DNA from: Dastarcus helophoroides
Taxonomy: Eukaryota; Arthropoda; Insecta; Coleoptera; Bothrideridae
Assembly: GCA_028583605.1 (NCBI GenBank)
Contig: CM053327.1
Span: 44,814,059 to 44,878,058, forward strand
DNA length: 64,000 nt
Direction: 5' to 3'
Shown: positions 58,601 to 64,000 of the stretch, piece by piece
Numbering within the stretch: the stretch's first letter is position 1
Layout: every line of letters starts with the position of its first letter
Position numbers and translations under genes: made by a program
Notes under the pieces: generated by a model
Told to the model about the DNA's origin: nothing
What the model saw: the letters and a program-made list of their open reading frames with translations, nothing else
The model's database searches: none

Positions 58601-60729
58601 TTGGAAACCAAAGACCGGTTTCGATCTTGTTAGATTCGAAATTTGATTTCCAAATTTCGAATCTAATAAATGTTCAAACCTATTGGTCTGTGTATTAGAG
58701 TCCTTGTCTTCTGGGAACTTTCCTAGAGAGCAACCGCTTCGCTAGGTGCCAGTGTTTCAACTGTTGGTAGTTCAGCTACCCTGGAGGACTGCATGAGTTT
58801 GTAATCTAGGTTGCATTCTACTTGCATACAACATCTAAATTGTTACATTAATTCAGTCGAAATTATGATCTTTTGGAAAAACCTGAAAGAGCTTAAACAT
58901 TTGTCACAATTTATTAAACATCCAAATTAGAAGCGCTCCACTGTTGGTATAGGTCTTATTCTGCGGTCAAATCAGCTTGACTTTTTTTTCTATAGAACTT
59001 TCAAGTTATGCAACTTGTTACCGAAAGGAATTCTCCCCAAAAATTACAACCTACCCTTGTTTCAGAAGGCGGTTCATCGCCATCTATCCTTGTTTCCACA
59101 TCCTACTCGGAGTGGTTTGAAATCATAATGGGTTTACCCTTTGCGAGTGGATTAAAAAATAAAGAAAAAAGAAAAAAAAAGGAAAAAAAAAGAAAAAAAA
59201 AAGAAAAAAAAAAGAAAAAAAAAAGAATTTGGAGACTGCCGACAGAAGTGACAACTTAAAACTAGGAAATAACGATGCAGTTCGACACATGTTTTAATGT
59301 TAACAGTATAATAGTGTTGCGTGCTATCGGTTCGAATGATTACACTTGTGAATTGTACCACATTATTTCTAAACAGAGCTCAAAACACAACAATTGTAAG
59401 TCACTAACACTGTTTAATTAACTTCTAACTAACTACACTGATCAACTGACTAAGTGACTGATTGATTGAGGGAAAGCTGGACCCCCTTTATATAGATCCC
59501 TGGTTTGGCTTCTAGAAGTTTTCAGCAGATAAGGCTTATCGTTTACCGAAATTTCTGGAACGCTTATCTGCCGTTTGCTTCATTATTGCGGGCGCTTTCC
59601 CTTATCAGATTTTTCTAGAAAATTCCCTTAACTAAATTATAATTATGTTTTGTTACAATATATATTGAAGCATGTTGGTCACGATGATGGTGATGTGTGA
59701 TGGTAACGCGAGATCATCAGTTTACCCCCTATACAAAATCTCCCAACGTGCCTCAAGAATCTTGACAGAGAACGGTGTAGCTGTGCTAAAGAGTCAAACA
59801 ATGTGACAGCTTGTGATTTTCTAGGACAGAGGTTCCCAATCTCTTTTATGTTGAGCCCAACCACCGTCACCGACCAATTGCTTTTTTATTTTTCGTTAAA
59901 TTTCTGTCAGATGTTACTAACCGTGTTATTCAAACAATTGCACGTGCCCCTTACCGAAGCCGAGATATTCAATGAAATATGATAAAAAAGAAATATATTA
60001 CGTAGGATGATATAGTAGATTGAATAGTAAAATATGAGGGTTTTTAACGGTGTCATTTTGCGTACTTGAAATTTGAATAAAATTTCGATGCTACGTTAGG
60101 GAAACATCTTGAAGTATTAGCAGGATCCACTACTCCTCTGACTGCTTTGATTAAAGCCGCGTCGCGTCCGCATCACTGCACTACTAGTTCTAGTAGTACA
60201 GTGTAGTCGACTACTACACGACTACACGACTACACGACTACACGACTACACGACTACACGACTACACGACTACACGACTACACGACTACACGACTACACG
60301 ACTACACGACTACACGACTACACGACTACACGACTACACGACTACATGACTACACTACTTACTTGTGCGTTAATGGTCCAACGAATGGGTTTGCCAGTAA
60401 CTGCACAAATGCCTTCGAGGCGAACATCATCCCCACTTGCATAGTTTCTTGAACTAAATCATTGTGTCTCTTTTGCTTTTCGTCTTCCGGACCACTCGTA
60501 GTACTAAAGGTTGAAAAGTTAACTGCAATTAAAAATCCTATTGATCAGTCAGTTTTTGACGACCTTCAGTAGTTACCTGCATCTGGAAATGGTGATGCTG
60601 AAATGTTAAGATTTTCAATATTTCGACAGTTGTCGATTATTATAGGTTTAACTGTCGTAGTTGTAGACAACTCTTGTTCTTGTTGTTTCGGATGGTTTAT
60701 TTGATACAAGAATTCTGGTATTATGGGGA
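32741..60729 (-). CDS. Vmat: Vesicular monoamine transporter, 5'-partial, 9 visible exons
   Basis: Proton/monoamine antiporter (SLC18, major facilitator superfamily, 12 membrane helices) that loads dopamine, serotonin, octopamine or histamine into synaptic vesicles. Exons (minus strand): 60729-60577, 60522-60363, 58179-58121, 52959-52693, 52631-52530, 51223-50997, 44284-44101, 33717-33584, 32809-32741; all GT..AG with matching phase; about 451 residues. Visible marks: PIIPEFLY at the end of helix 1, a luminal loop with NIS glycosylation sequon, [14 protein letters not shown] (helix 2 lysine), [20 protein letters not shown] (helix 4 arginine), [57 protein letters not shown] and [11 protein letters not shown] (the two aspartates needed for transport), and an acidic tail EEEEE. 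Only the N-terminus and most of helix 1 lie off the right edge. The coding matches VMAT rather than vesicular acetylcholine transporter, which in animals is nested in the choline acetyltransferase locus. Introns reach 10.4 kb. Confidence 0.95.
32945..33055. repeat. Family A foldback half copy in the last Vmat intron
   Basis: TGAAATACAAATTTG, GAAACCAAGAAAGATTAAAA, ACGCGTTTCGATAGCCAAGC. It lies in the 774-bp intron 32810-33583. A 108-codon plus-strand open frame at 33136-33462 follows; its composition is mildly protein-like but it has no recognised family and I do not call it a gene. Confidence 0.6.
33868..35135 (+). mobile_element. Interspersed element C, left part (copy 1)
   Basis: Begins GCAAGTAAAATGCAACCTAG, includes AGTTTGGAAACCAAATACCG and GCGAAACCTGGTCCGGTGTT, and matches 60875-61105 plus 61315-62415 nearly throughout in the same orientation. 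Continues after the 345-bp satellite at 37700-38060. Shorter copies at 40680-40965 (inverted) and 58550-58835 (folded back). Non-coding. Confidence 0.75.
35136..37700. repeat. 345-bp satellite array, about 7.4 copies, dimeric
   Basis: ATGCCAGGATTAGA starts at 35136, 35481, 35826, 36171, 36516, 36861, 37206 and 37550, an almost invariant 345-bp period. Each unit holds two diverged half-units, recognisable by TTTTCAG(A/G)TGTCTCTCCC and by GAATCGATATTT, spaced 182 and 163 bp. So the unit is a dimer of related monomers of about 170 bp. The array lies within element C, in the 10.4-kb Vmat intron. Confidence 0.93.
37701..38110 (+). mobile_element. Element C right part plus family A foldback
   Basis: AAATCTGGCGTTTACCTAAA onward matches 62415-62560. 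37850-38050 is a near-complete family A hairpin, matched at 62555-62760. It ends AGCCAAGCTATCATCTTAGA exactly where the 20-bp satellite begins. Confidence 0.7.
38111..40290. repeat. 20-21-bp satellite (TTTTTTCTCGAAATTTCGAC)
   Basis: About 100 tandem variants of TTTTTTCTCGAAATTTCGAC over 2.2 kb, with a higher-order duplication of roughly 370 bp (39165-39530 repeats at 39530-39900). The half-palindromic core CGAAATTTCG is conserved. Long open frames on both strands (up to 352 codons, Phe-rich) are artefacts. Lies within a Vmat intron. Confidence 0.9.
40420..40675. repeat. Same 20-bp satellite in inverted orientation
   Basis: GAAATTTCGAGATTAAAGTC-type units: the A-rich strand is now on top, whereas 38111-40290 has the T-rich strand on top. 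About 130 bp of unrelated sequence separates the two arrays. Confidence 0.75.
40680..40965 (-). mobile_element. Element C fragment, inverted
   Basis: Reverse complement of part of 33868-34135: GGATATACCAAACTGACAAG, CTAACAAGATCGAAACCGGT, TTCAACTGTTGATAGTTCAG, ending TTCTACTTGCATA. Confidence 0.75.
41195..41350. repeat. Foldback element with about 75-bp arms
   Basis: Outer arms TTTATATTTGATCCC / GGGATCAAATATAAA and inner arms GATAAAAAAATATTGACACA + GACCCGCC / GGCGGGTC + TGTGTTAATATTTTTTTATC, with a 13-bp GC-rich loop near 41268-41280. A 114-codon frame running through it is not credible. Confidence 0.85.
41818..42062. repeat. Interspersed repeat B, copy 2, with inverted ends
   Basis: Left end TCGTCGTTGTCGTGGAAAAA ... 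GAGCAGAAAAAC, right end GTTTTTCTGCTCTC ... TTTTTCCACGGCAGCGACGA, 245 bp in total. Same family as 7375-7555. Confidence 0.75.
42079..42218. repeat. (ACAGT)n pentanucleotide microsatellite
   Basis: About 27 units of ACAGT with very few interruptions, directly after repeat B. Tyr/Cys-rich open frames over it are artefacts. Confidence 0.95.
43245..43375. repeat. 43-bp tandem repeat x 3
   Basis: ATAGATACTACGAATTGAAC starts at 43245 and 43288 and again 43 bp later, each unit ending GAAGAGTACACTAT; the third diverges at its end. Confidence 0.85.
43654..43725. repeat. (GAT)n microsatellite
   Basis: About 23 GAT triplets with a few GAC and AAT variants, 0.4 kb from Vmat exon 44101-44284. Confidence 0.9.
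44791..45145 (-). pseudogene. Decayed mariner transposase, C-terminal third
   Basis: Read on the minus strand: [12 protein letters not shown], then [10 protein letters not shown] (catalytic-domain HHDN, about 45029-45050), [11 protein letters not shown] (cf. the mariner PYSPDLAPNDF block), a shortened stretch, [17 protein letters not shown], and the terminal [13 protein letters not shown] followed by a stop at 44791-44793. Frameshifts, stops and a deletion break it; the N-terminal two thirds and the terminal inverted repeats are not seen. It lies in the 6.7-kb Vmat intron and cannot code for an active enzyme. Confidence 0.8.
45640..50690. repeat. Tandem array, about 134-bp unit, roughly 35 copies
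   Basis: Units carry CATTTGGTGGTCAAAATTT, ATGAAAAACGAAAGTTCATC, TTTTCTTTTTCCACTATAAT and TTGTCTTCATGTGGCAT. Typical starts at 46457, 46591, 46724, 46859 and 46994 give 133-135 bp. Two subtypes alternate: one continues CATATTGGACACAATCGATC, the other ACATTTTTCTAAGCTGTATC. A 135-bp unit equals 45 codons, hence long spurious frames (up to 161 codons). Interrupted by a solo LTR at 50151-50493. Fills most of the Vmat intron between exons 44101-44284 and 50997-51223. Confidence 0.92.
50151..50493 (-). mobile_element. Solo LTR, copy 2, with TTAA target duplication
   Basis: TGTAACG...CGTTACA ends, 343 bp, flanked by TTAA at 50147-50150 and 50494-50497. Removing one TTAA and the LTR restores the 134-bp repeat consensus (ATCTTAATAACCATTTGG). 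TATA-like sequence and AATAAA are on the minus strand, as in copy 1. Confidence 0.9.
50811..50890. repeat. Perfect hairpin, 24-bp arms
   Basis: 50811-50834 and 50867-50890 are exact reverse complements (AACAATTACAATCATCCATG.. / ..CATGGATGATTGTAATTGTT) around a 32-bp loop. It lies about 110 bp inside the intron following Vmat exon 50997-51223. Confidence 0.9.
51240..51850. other. Vmat intron sequence, nothing recognised
   Basis: AT-rich sequence between the Vmat exons at 50997-51223 and 52530-52631; no gene or repeat identified before the polypurine tract. Confidence 0.4.
51855..52312. repeat. 450-bp polypurine (GA-rich) tract
   Basis: Almost uninterrupted A/G on the plus strand (GAAGAGGAGG, AGGAAGGAAG motifs), with C/T only rarely. 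Contains a longer duplication (GAGGAAGAGAAGCAAGGA recurs three times). Such tracts can form intramolecular triplexes. Glu/Lys/Arg-rich and Ser/Phe/Leu-rich frames here are artefacts. Confidence 0.9.
53150..53880. other. Vmat intron sequence, nothing recognised
   Basis: Less AT-rich stretch in the 5.2-kb intron. No coding frame or repeat identified. Confidence 0.4.
53885..53960 (-). repeat. tRNA-like sequence, probably a SINE head
   Basis: On the minus strand CTGGG-TTCGACT-CCCAG is a perfect T-arm with B box. Upstream are an A-box-like stretch (TAGAGTCGACAGTTGTTAGG) and CTGTAAC in anticodon-loop position (would read GTA). The anticodon stem pairs poorly and the acceptor arm does not close, so this is not a functional tRNA. 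No clear poly(A) tail was found. Confidence 0.4.
54190..54345. repeat. Family A foldback copy
   Basis: GGTGGAACTGGTTCTTCATT and AAAATTGAAATATGAAAC on the left; AAGATGATAGCTTGCTGGTG, AAACGCGTTAGAGCAACCTT and GTTTCAGGGGACAAGTTTTA on the right. Confidence 0.65.
54350..55180. other. Vmat intron sequence with a LINE 3' tail remnant
   Basis: Mostly unrecognised. At 54998-55050 ATAATGGGGTTCCCCCTTGC, CAACGGATTAAAGTTT and an A-run match the 3' end of the LINE at 31400-31441. Confidence 0.4.
55186..57695. repeat. 30-bp minisatellite, about 80 copies
   Basis: Unit GTGGATACCAGGAGAGTAGA + CTGTAGTAGA. Exactly ten codons long, so frames stay open on both strands ([10 protein letters not shown] forward; [10 protein letters not shown] and [10 protein letters not shown] in reverse), up to 235 codons. 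Variants such as CTGTAATAGAG and TGTAATAACATGG form a higher-order pattern: blocks at about 56100-56500, 56580-56860 and 57000-57480 recur with the same order of variants. Lies inside a Vmat intron. Confidence 0.95.
58550..58835. mobile_element. Element C fragment, folded back
   Basis: TAATGCACAGACCAATAG..GATCTTGTTAGATT followed by the inverse GAATCTAATAAATGTTCAAA, CTATTGGTCTGTG, and the inverted left end down to TTGCATTCTACTTGCATA. It lies in the 2.2-kb Vmat intron. Confidence 0.75.
58925..59235 (+). pseudogene. LINE 3' end, second copy
   Basis: Shares with 31250-31441 the translated tail [33 protein letters not shown] and the 3' end TTTGCGAGTGGATTA, then an (AAAAAG)n-like tail to 59228. 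Several substitutions; only the last fifth of a reverse transcriptase frame remains. Confidence 0.75.
59315..59657 (-). mobile_element. Solo LTR, copy 3
   Basis: TGTTGCG...TGTTACA ends, 343 bp. Same internal marks as copies 1 and 2 (CTTTATATAG on plus, GCAGATAAGGCTTATCGTTT, CCCTTATCAGATTTTTCTAG). 4-bp flanks ATAG/ATAT agree at 3 of 4. Lies 80 bp after the LINE tail. Confidence 0.8.
59740..59945. repeat. Interspersed repeat D, copy 1
   Basis: Matches 61140-61315 (GAGGTTCCCAATCTCTTTTA, GCCCAACCACCGTCACCGA, TTTCTGTCAGATGTTACTAA). Function and class unknown; non-coding. Confidence 0.65.
60212..60356. repeat. 8-bp minisatellite beside a Vmat splice donor
   Basis: About 17 copies of ACTACACG on the plus strand (CGTGTAGT on the transcribed strand). 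On the transcript the donor GTAAGTAGTGTAGTC leads directly into the array, which starts about 8 nt into the intron after exon 60363-60522. Confidence 0.93.
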
Positions 60730-60874
60730 CTGAAACAGAGAAATATGCGTTAATTGCTTATTTAAATACAACTAGAACTTTTTTCAATGCGGCCACATCC
60801 TTAAAATGTGATTGAAAGTACTTATGTCTGGATAGAATAGAAAATTCTAAAAATTTGAGGAGGTATTACTGTAT

Positions 60875-62560
60875 GCAAGTAGAATGCAACCTAGACTACA
60901 AATTCATGCAACCCTCCAGGCGGCGTGTATAGTGAATCATAGGTAACTGAACTACCAACAGTTGAAACACTGCCACCTAGCGAAGCGGTTGCCCTCTAGG
61001 AAAAAGTTCCCAGAAGACAAGGATTTTAATGCACAGACCGATAGGTTTGAACATTTATTAGATTTGAATCTAATAAATGTTTAAACCTATTGGTCTGTGC
61101 ATTAGGAGGTATTACTGGTCGATTTGATGCGAGTGCAAGTAACATTTTGAAACAGAACGGAGTGGTTGTGCTGTCTAAAGAGTAAATAATGTGTCAGCTT
61201 CTAGGGCAGACGTTCCCAACTTTTTTTATGTTGTGCCCAACCACCGTCACCGATTAATCGCTTTTCTGTTTTTTTGTTAAATTTCTGTCAGATGTTACTA
61301 ACCGTATTCTATCTAATGCACAGACCAATAGGTTTGAACATTTATTAGATTCGAAGTTTGGAAACCAAATACCGATTTCGATCTTGTTAGATCTCGTCAG
61401 TTTGGTATATCCATCTCGAATGCTATCAAATGTTCCGACAAATAAGTACTAAAGAATTCACGGACGTCAAGCGTGTGACTTCTTAGTATTACCACCTATT
61501 GGTCCATAGATAAACTATGGCCAACAATGTCGTATGCAAGTAGAATGCAACCTAGACTACAAATCCATGCAGCCCTCCAGACGCCAATGATGCAGTAATG
61601 CGAAACCTGGTCCGGTGTTAGCAAATATTTATCGAAAACCTGGTGGAATTTTTAAATTTTGTTGCGTTTTTATCTTTAATAAAGTTTAATAGTTTTGAAT
61701 ATTAAAGAATTCCACAAAGTAAGGGTCGGAAATGTTAATTATTTCTTAAACTATAAAGTAGAAGTCTCTCAATTGTGAAAATTTTAAGAAAAAAACTTCG
61801 TATTTACAAGAAAACAACCCCGAAATTTTGAGTCGAATAAATATTCGACTCAAAATTCAAAACTCGTCGTAACATAAATATTTTCAGCTGAAATATTAGG
61901 TAAAAGAAAAAAAAAGAAAAATCTAAAGTTGAATTTTGGAAAAAAAGAACAAAATTTAAATCAATTAAATTAACTAAAAAAAAAGTTTCAAATTTCAAAC
62001 TGACCTCTACATTTCGTTTAATTTTAAATATTTTGAAGTCTTTCAATTAAAACAACCAGCAAATCTTGATTTTAGTAGTGAAAAAAGTCAAGTTTCTGAT
62101 TTAACTTGCGTTGCGATATTTATATTCGAAATCTTCTTTCAAAAGTTTGATGTTTTTCTCGAATTCTGAGTTTGAACTAGCAGCTTTTATTTTTTTCTAA
62201 AATCTTAACTTCAATTTGGAGAATTTTGAGTTTTTCATTCAAAGCGTTTGATTTTTTACTAAAATTTCGATTTTTTGTGTTTTTTATTTTGATTTAAAGT
62301 TTTCCTGTCACAATGAATCGATTTTTTAAAAGCAAGTGGAATTTTTGTTTTTCTTTTCAAAATCTTAACCTTTTCTTAAAAGTTCCAATTTTATTCGCCT
62401 TATATTTCCACTTAATCAAAAAATCTGGAGTTTACCTAAAGATAAAGTTAAAATTTTCGTATTTAAAGCCGAGAGCCGTTTTTTCTCTAGCGTTCAATTC
62501 AAAATTTTGTGTATGTCATTTGAATTGTTTAAAAATTAAGCTTAAAAATTCGAAATTGTT
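60875..62560 (+). mobile_element. Element C, copy 2, with inserted repeat D
   Basis: 60875-61065 matches 33868-34035. A short foldback (GAATCTAATAAATG..) and about 200 bp of repeat D (61140-61315) interrupt it. 61315-62415 matches 34015-35135 and 62415-62560 matches 37710-37855. The copy lacks the 345-bp satellite: CACTTAAT joins directly to CAAAAAATCTGGAGTTTACC. Confidence 0.75.
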
Positions 62561-62960
62561 TTGGTGGGACGAACTGCTCCCTGGTTATCTTCAAAAATTA
62601 AAATACAAAACTTGTCCTCTGAAACCAAGAGCAACCTTTGTTGTGTTTTTTGATCTTTCTTGGTTTTAGGGGACAAGTTTTCTATTTTAATTTTTTTCGA
62701 TAACCAAGGACCGGTCCGTTCCACCAAAACAATTTGAAATTGGAAACGGACTGGTCCTTGGTTATTTTCAAAAATTGAAATACAAAACTGGGATTATTTC
62801 AAAATTTTGACTTTCTACCTCAAAATTATTATTATTAGTTTCTCTCTGAAGATGATAGCTTGGCTGTCGAAACGCGTTAGAGCAAACTTTGTTGTATTTT
62901 TTAATCTTTCTTGGTTTCAGGGGACAAGTTTTGTATTTCATTTTTTTCCAAATTGTTTAT
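62555..62960. repeat. Family A foldback copies
   Basis: 62555-62760 is a hairpin like 37850-38050 (CCTCTGAAACCAAGAGCAAC centre). 62837-62945 is a right half (GATGATAGCTTGGCTGTCGA, AACGCGTTAGAGCA, GGTTTCAGGGGACAAGTTTT). Confidence 0.8.
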
Positions 62961-63314
62961 TCAAACATAATTTAAAATTTCTTCCTTAAATGAAATTTTG
63001 AAAAAAAAAGGTTAAGCCTTTTTTATATAATTGGTTTTAAATCTTGTTTTCCGGATTTTAAAATGAAATAAAAAAATTAAAATTTCAAACAAGCGAAAAG
63101 CCAAATATTTAAATTTAAACCGAAATTTAACGATTAAAATCAAAATTTCGATAGTAAACCAGAGACCAGACACTTGAGATTTTCTCTGGCATCTAAAATC
63201 AAGTTTTTACTTTACAGATTCTTATTTTTCCAATAATTTAAACTATTTCAAAATTTTGAATTTATTTCAAAATGTATATTCTTTTTCTATAACTTTATTT
63301 TGGAAAGTTTCAAA

Positions 63315-63465
63315 TTGAATTGTCCCCTGAAACCAAGAAAGATTAAAAAACACAACAAAAGTTGCTCTAACGCGTTTCGACAGCCAAGCTTTATCTTAAA
63401 GAGATGCTCTCGAAGAGAGATACTTGAAGATAACCAAGGACCAGTCAGTTCCATCAAAAAAGTTT
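63315..63465. repeat. Family A foldback copy
   Basis: CCCCTGAAACCAAGAAAGAT, ACGCGTTTCGACAGCCAAGC, then CTTGAAGATAACCAAGGACC and CAGTTCCATCAA. Confidence 0.75.
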
Positions 63466-64000
63466 CAAATTAAAAAAAAAGGTTACTTTCGACTGATTCT
63501 TGGTATATGTAGACATTGCTTTCAAAATTCCGACTTTCAGTTTTAAAATTTGAGAATTTGTTTATCAAATTTCGATTTTTTTGTAGCTTTGTTGCTGACT
63601 TTCTCAAAATATAAATTTTTTTAAATATTTTTCATGTTGATTTCAATGAATTTCGACATTTCATAAAAGATAATCTTCAGGTAGATTTCTAACATATCTT
63701 ATTTTTATTTAGAAATTACGAATTTATTAAAAAAAAAAATCTTGAATTTAAATAGGTCAAAGTCAAAATTTTTAAAAACTATTAATCGAAATTTAAAAGA
63801 AAGAAAAAGTCGCGCTTTACGAAATATTTTTTTTCTGAAAAATGCGTTAAAATGTCGAATTTAGTTTAGAAAATTGTCGAAATTTTCGAGAATCTATACA
63901 TTTTCAAAAAGTCTTTTAATGTTCCAATTTTTTGTTTTCAACTTCAATGGAAATTCACAAAGTTTTCTTGGAATGTAAACTTATATATATAAGCCGTTTT
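63466..64000. other. Vmat upstream intron, no feature recognised
   Basis: AT-rich degenerate sequence of the TTTTCGAAATTT type. The first Vmat exon(s), with the N-terminus and helix 1, are not seen here or anywhere right of 60729. Confidence 0.4.

Noticed and set aside
32741..60729. Vesicular acetylcholine transporter instead of Vmat
   Set aside because: Many introns, [19 protein letters not shown] and [11 protein letters not shown] fit VMAT; VAChT is normally nested in the choline acetyltransferase gene with few introns.

Overview
The window is animal nuclear DNA, almost certainly from an insect. It holds four protein-coding genes with spliceosomal introns (GT..AG): sphingosine-1-phosphate lyase (Sply, + strand, 5' end off the left edge), V-ATPase subunit F (Vha14, - strand, complete), a Rebers-Riddiford RR-1 cuticular protein (- strand, complete), and a vesicular monoamine transporter (Vmat, - strand, first exon(s) off the right edge). 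The cuticular protein and the insect-type transposons (hAT, mariner, LTR and LINE relics) point to an insect. The order cannot be settled from the sequence; a beetle would fit, but that is inference. Base composition is strongly AT-rich and most of the window is repeat-derived. Exon boundaries were placed by matching the translations to the known protein families and checking splice sites and phase by eye.

Layout. 246-7021: Sply, eight visible coding exons; the last intron is 4.8 kb and full of repeats. 8686-9322: Vha14, four exons, convergent with Sply. 9433-11082: two hAT MITEs with perfect 8-bp target duplications, the first about 110 bp upstream of the Vha14 start codon. 11083-14020: diverged repeats and a 190-bp tandem repeat. 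14127-17000: cuticular protein gene with TATA box, three-codon first exon and a 1.85-kb intron holding a 300-bp palindrome. 17742-31023: two large hAT-like elements (4.3 and 5.9 kb) whose interiors are degenerate arrays built on TTTTCGAAATTT. The second is inserted in a decayed LINE reverse transcriptase. 32667-60729: Vmat, nine visible exons spread over 28 kb. Its introns carry a 345-bp dimeric satellite, a 20-bp satellite, a 134-bp array of roughly 35 copies, a 30-bp minisatellite of roughly 80 copies, a polypurine tract, solo LTRs, a mariner relic and foldback elements. 60730-64000: upstream Vmat intron, with repeats homologous to those inside the large Vmat intron.

The four genes have unrelated jobs (sphingolipid breakdown, organelle acidification, cuticle, monoamine loading of synaptic vesicles). 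The one functional link is that the V-ATPase makes the proton gradient the vesicular transporter uses; their proximity is probably chance. I see no new gene system. The most notable material is repeat architecture: satellite arrays that sit inside, or end at, mobile-element sequence, and tandem repeats placed in Vmat introns, one of them starting a few bases after a splice donor.
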